Notes under the pieces: model-generated
Databases searched by the model: none
What the model saw: the letters and a program-made list of their open reading frames with translations, nothing else
What the model was told of the DNA's origin: nothing
From: an uncultured Acetobacteraceae bacterium
GTDB taxonomy: Bacteria > Pseudomonadota > Alphaproteobacteria > Acetobacterales > Acetobacteraceae
NCBI GenBank assembly: GCA_903839965.1
Contig: CAIMEK010000112.1
Span: 1-11,915 of the forward strand
Length of the DNA: 11,915 nt
Reading direction: 5' to 3'
Program-made: the position numbers and the translations under genes
Shown here: piece after piece, positions 11,868-11,915 of the stretch
Layout of the letters: each line of letters opens with the position of its first letter
Position numbering within the stretch: the stretch's first letter is position 1

Positions 11868-11915
11868 TCACTTTCCCTTCTTCGCGGCTTTCAGTCTTTC
11901 CACATGAGCGGAAAA
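11868..11915 (-). CDS. C-terminal fragment of an upstream gene, probably the cognate toxin
   Basis: Only the last 15 codons are inside the window, reading FSAHVERLKAAKKGK and then TGA at 11870-11868. The stop is one base from the antitoxin ATG, so the genes are coupled. The lysine-rich helical ending fits the C-terminus of many RelE/HigB-like toxins, and position before an XRE antitoxin supports this. The sequence alone is too short to prove the family. Confidence 0.5.
   Translation of the reverse strand, partial: FSAHVERLKAAKKGK

Noticed and set aside
1..11915. CRISPR array, tRNA, insertion sequence or attachment-site repeats
   Set aside because: I saw no regularly spaced direct repeats, no tRNA cloverleaf and no transposase or integrase motif. 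End repeats of an element could lie outside the window.

Overview
The window is GC-rich throughout. Its coding style (dense GC-ending codons, ATGA start-stop overlaps, alternative GTG and TTG starts) suggests a high-GC proteobacterium, most likely an alphaproteobacterium; that is inference, and no rRNA, tRNA or housekeeping gene is present to fix it. Every gene I recognise belongs to a family linked to defence, toxin-antitoxin modules or nucleotide and DNA-base surveillance. I therefore read the window as a defence island in an accessory region such as an integrative element or plasmid. No integrase, transposase, IS, CRISPR array or attachment site is visible.

Plus strand, left to right. Positions 1-330 hold a hairpin-rich stretch and the control region of an AbiEi/AbiEii type IV toxin-antitoxin pair (331-1858). 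After a 160-190 base gap comes a three-gene ABC-3C (ABC three-component) locus: an Mrr-like nuclease with an ABC-3C C-terminal domain (2068-3162), a small middle component (3155-3649) and an SMC/Rad50-like ABC ATPase with a zinc hook (3646-5535). These three overlap by 4-8 bases. Only 42 bases later starts a second overlapping trio: a ThsB-type TIR protein (5578-6117), a larger protein with two TIR-like domains (6114-7307) and a stand-alone SLOG/LOG-like Rossmannoid protein (7304-8146). This looks like a Thoeris-type nucleotide-signalling system whose sensor and effector are on separate polypeptides and which has no SIR2 ThsA.

Minus strand, in transcription order from the right edge. First is the extreme C-terminus of an unidentified protein (probably a RelE/HigB-like toxin) followed by its XRE-type antitoxin (11866-11486). 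Next is a MazG-like pyrophosphohydrolase with a duplicated, degenerate second MazG unit (11336-10089) overlapping a uracil-DNA-glycosylase-superfamily protein (10092-9412). Last is a third TIR protein (9304-8825) followed 11 bases later by an Nmad2 (nucleotide-modification-associated domain 2) protein (8813-8202), which converges on the SLOG gene.

How the genes may work together (inference): the ABC-3C ATPase would sense an abnormal DNA structure and license the nuclease. The TIR trio would make, sense and act on an NAD-derived signal. The MazG/UDG and TIR/Nmad2 pairs would watch for unusual nucleotides or modified bases of phage DNA. The most novel-looking parts are the split TIR/TIR/SLOG operon directly behind ABC-3C, and the TIR-Nmad2 pair.
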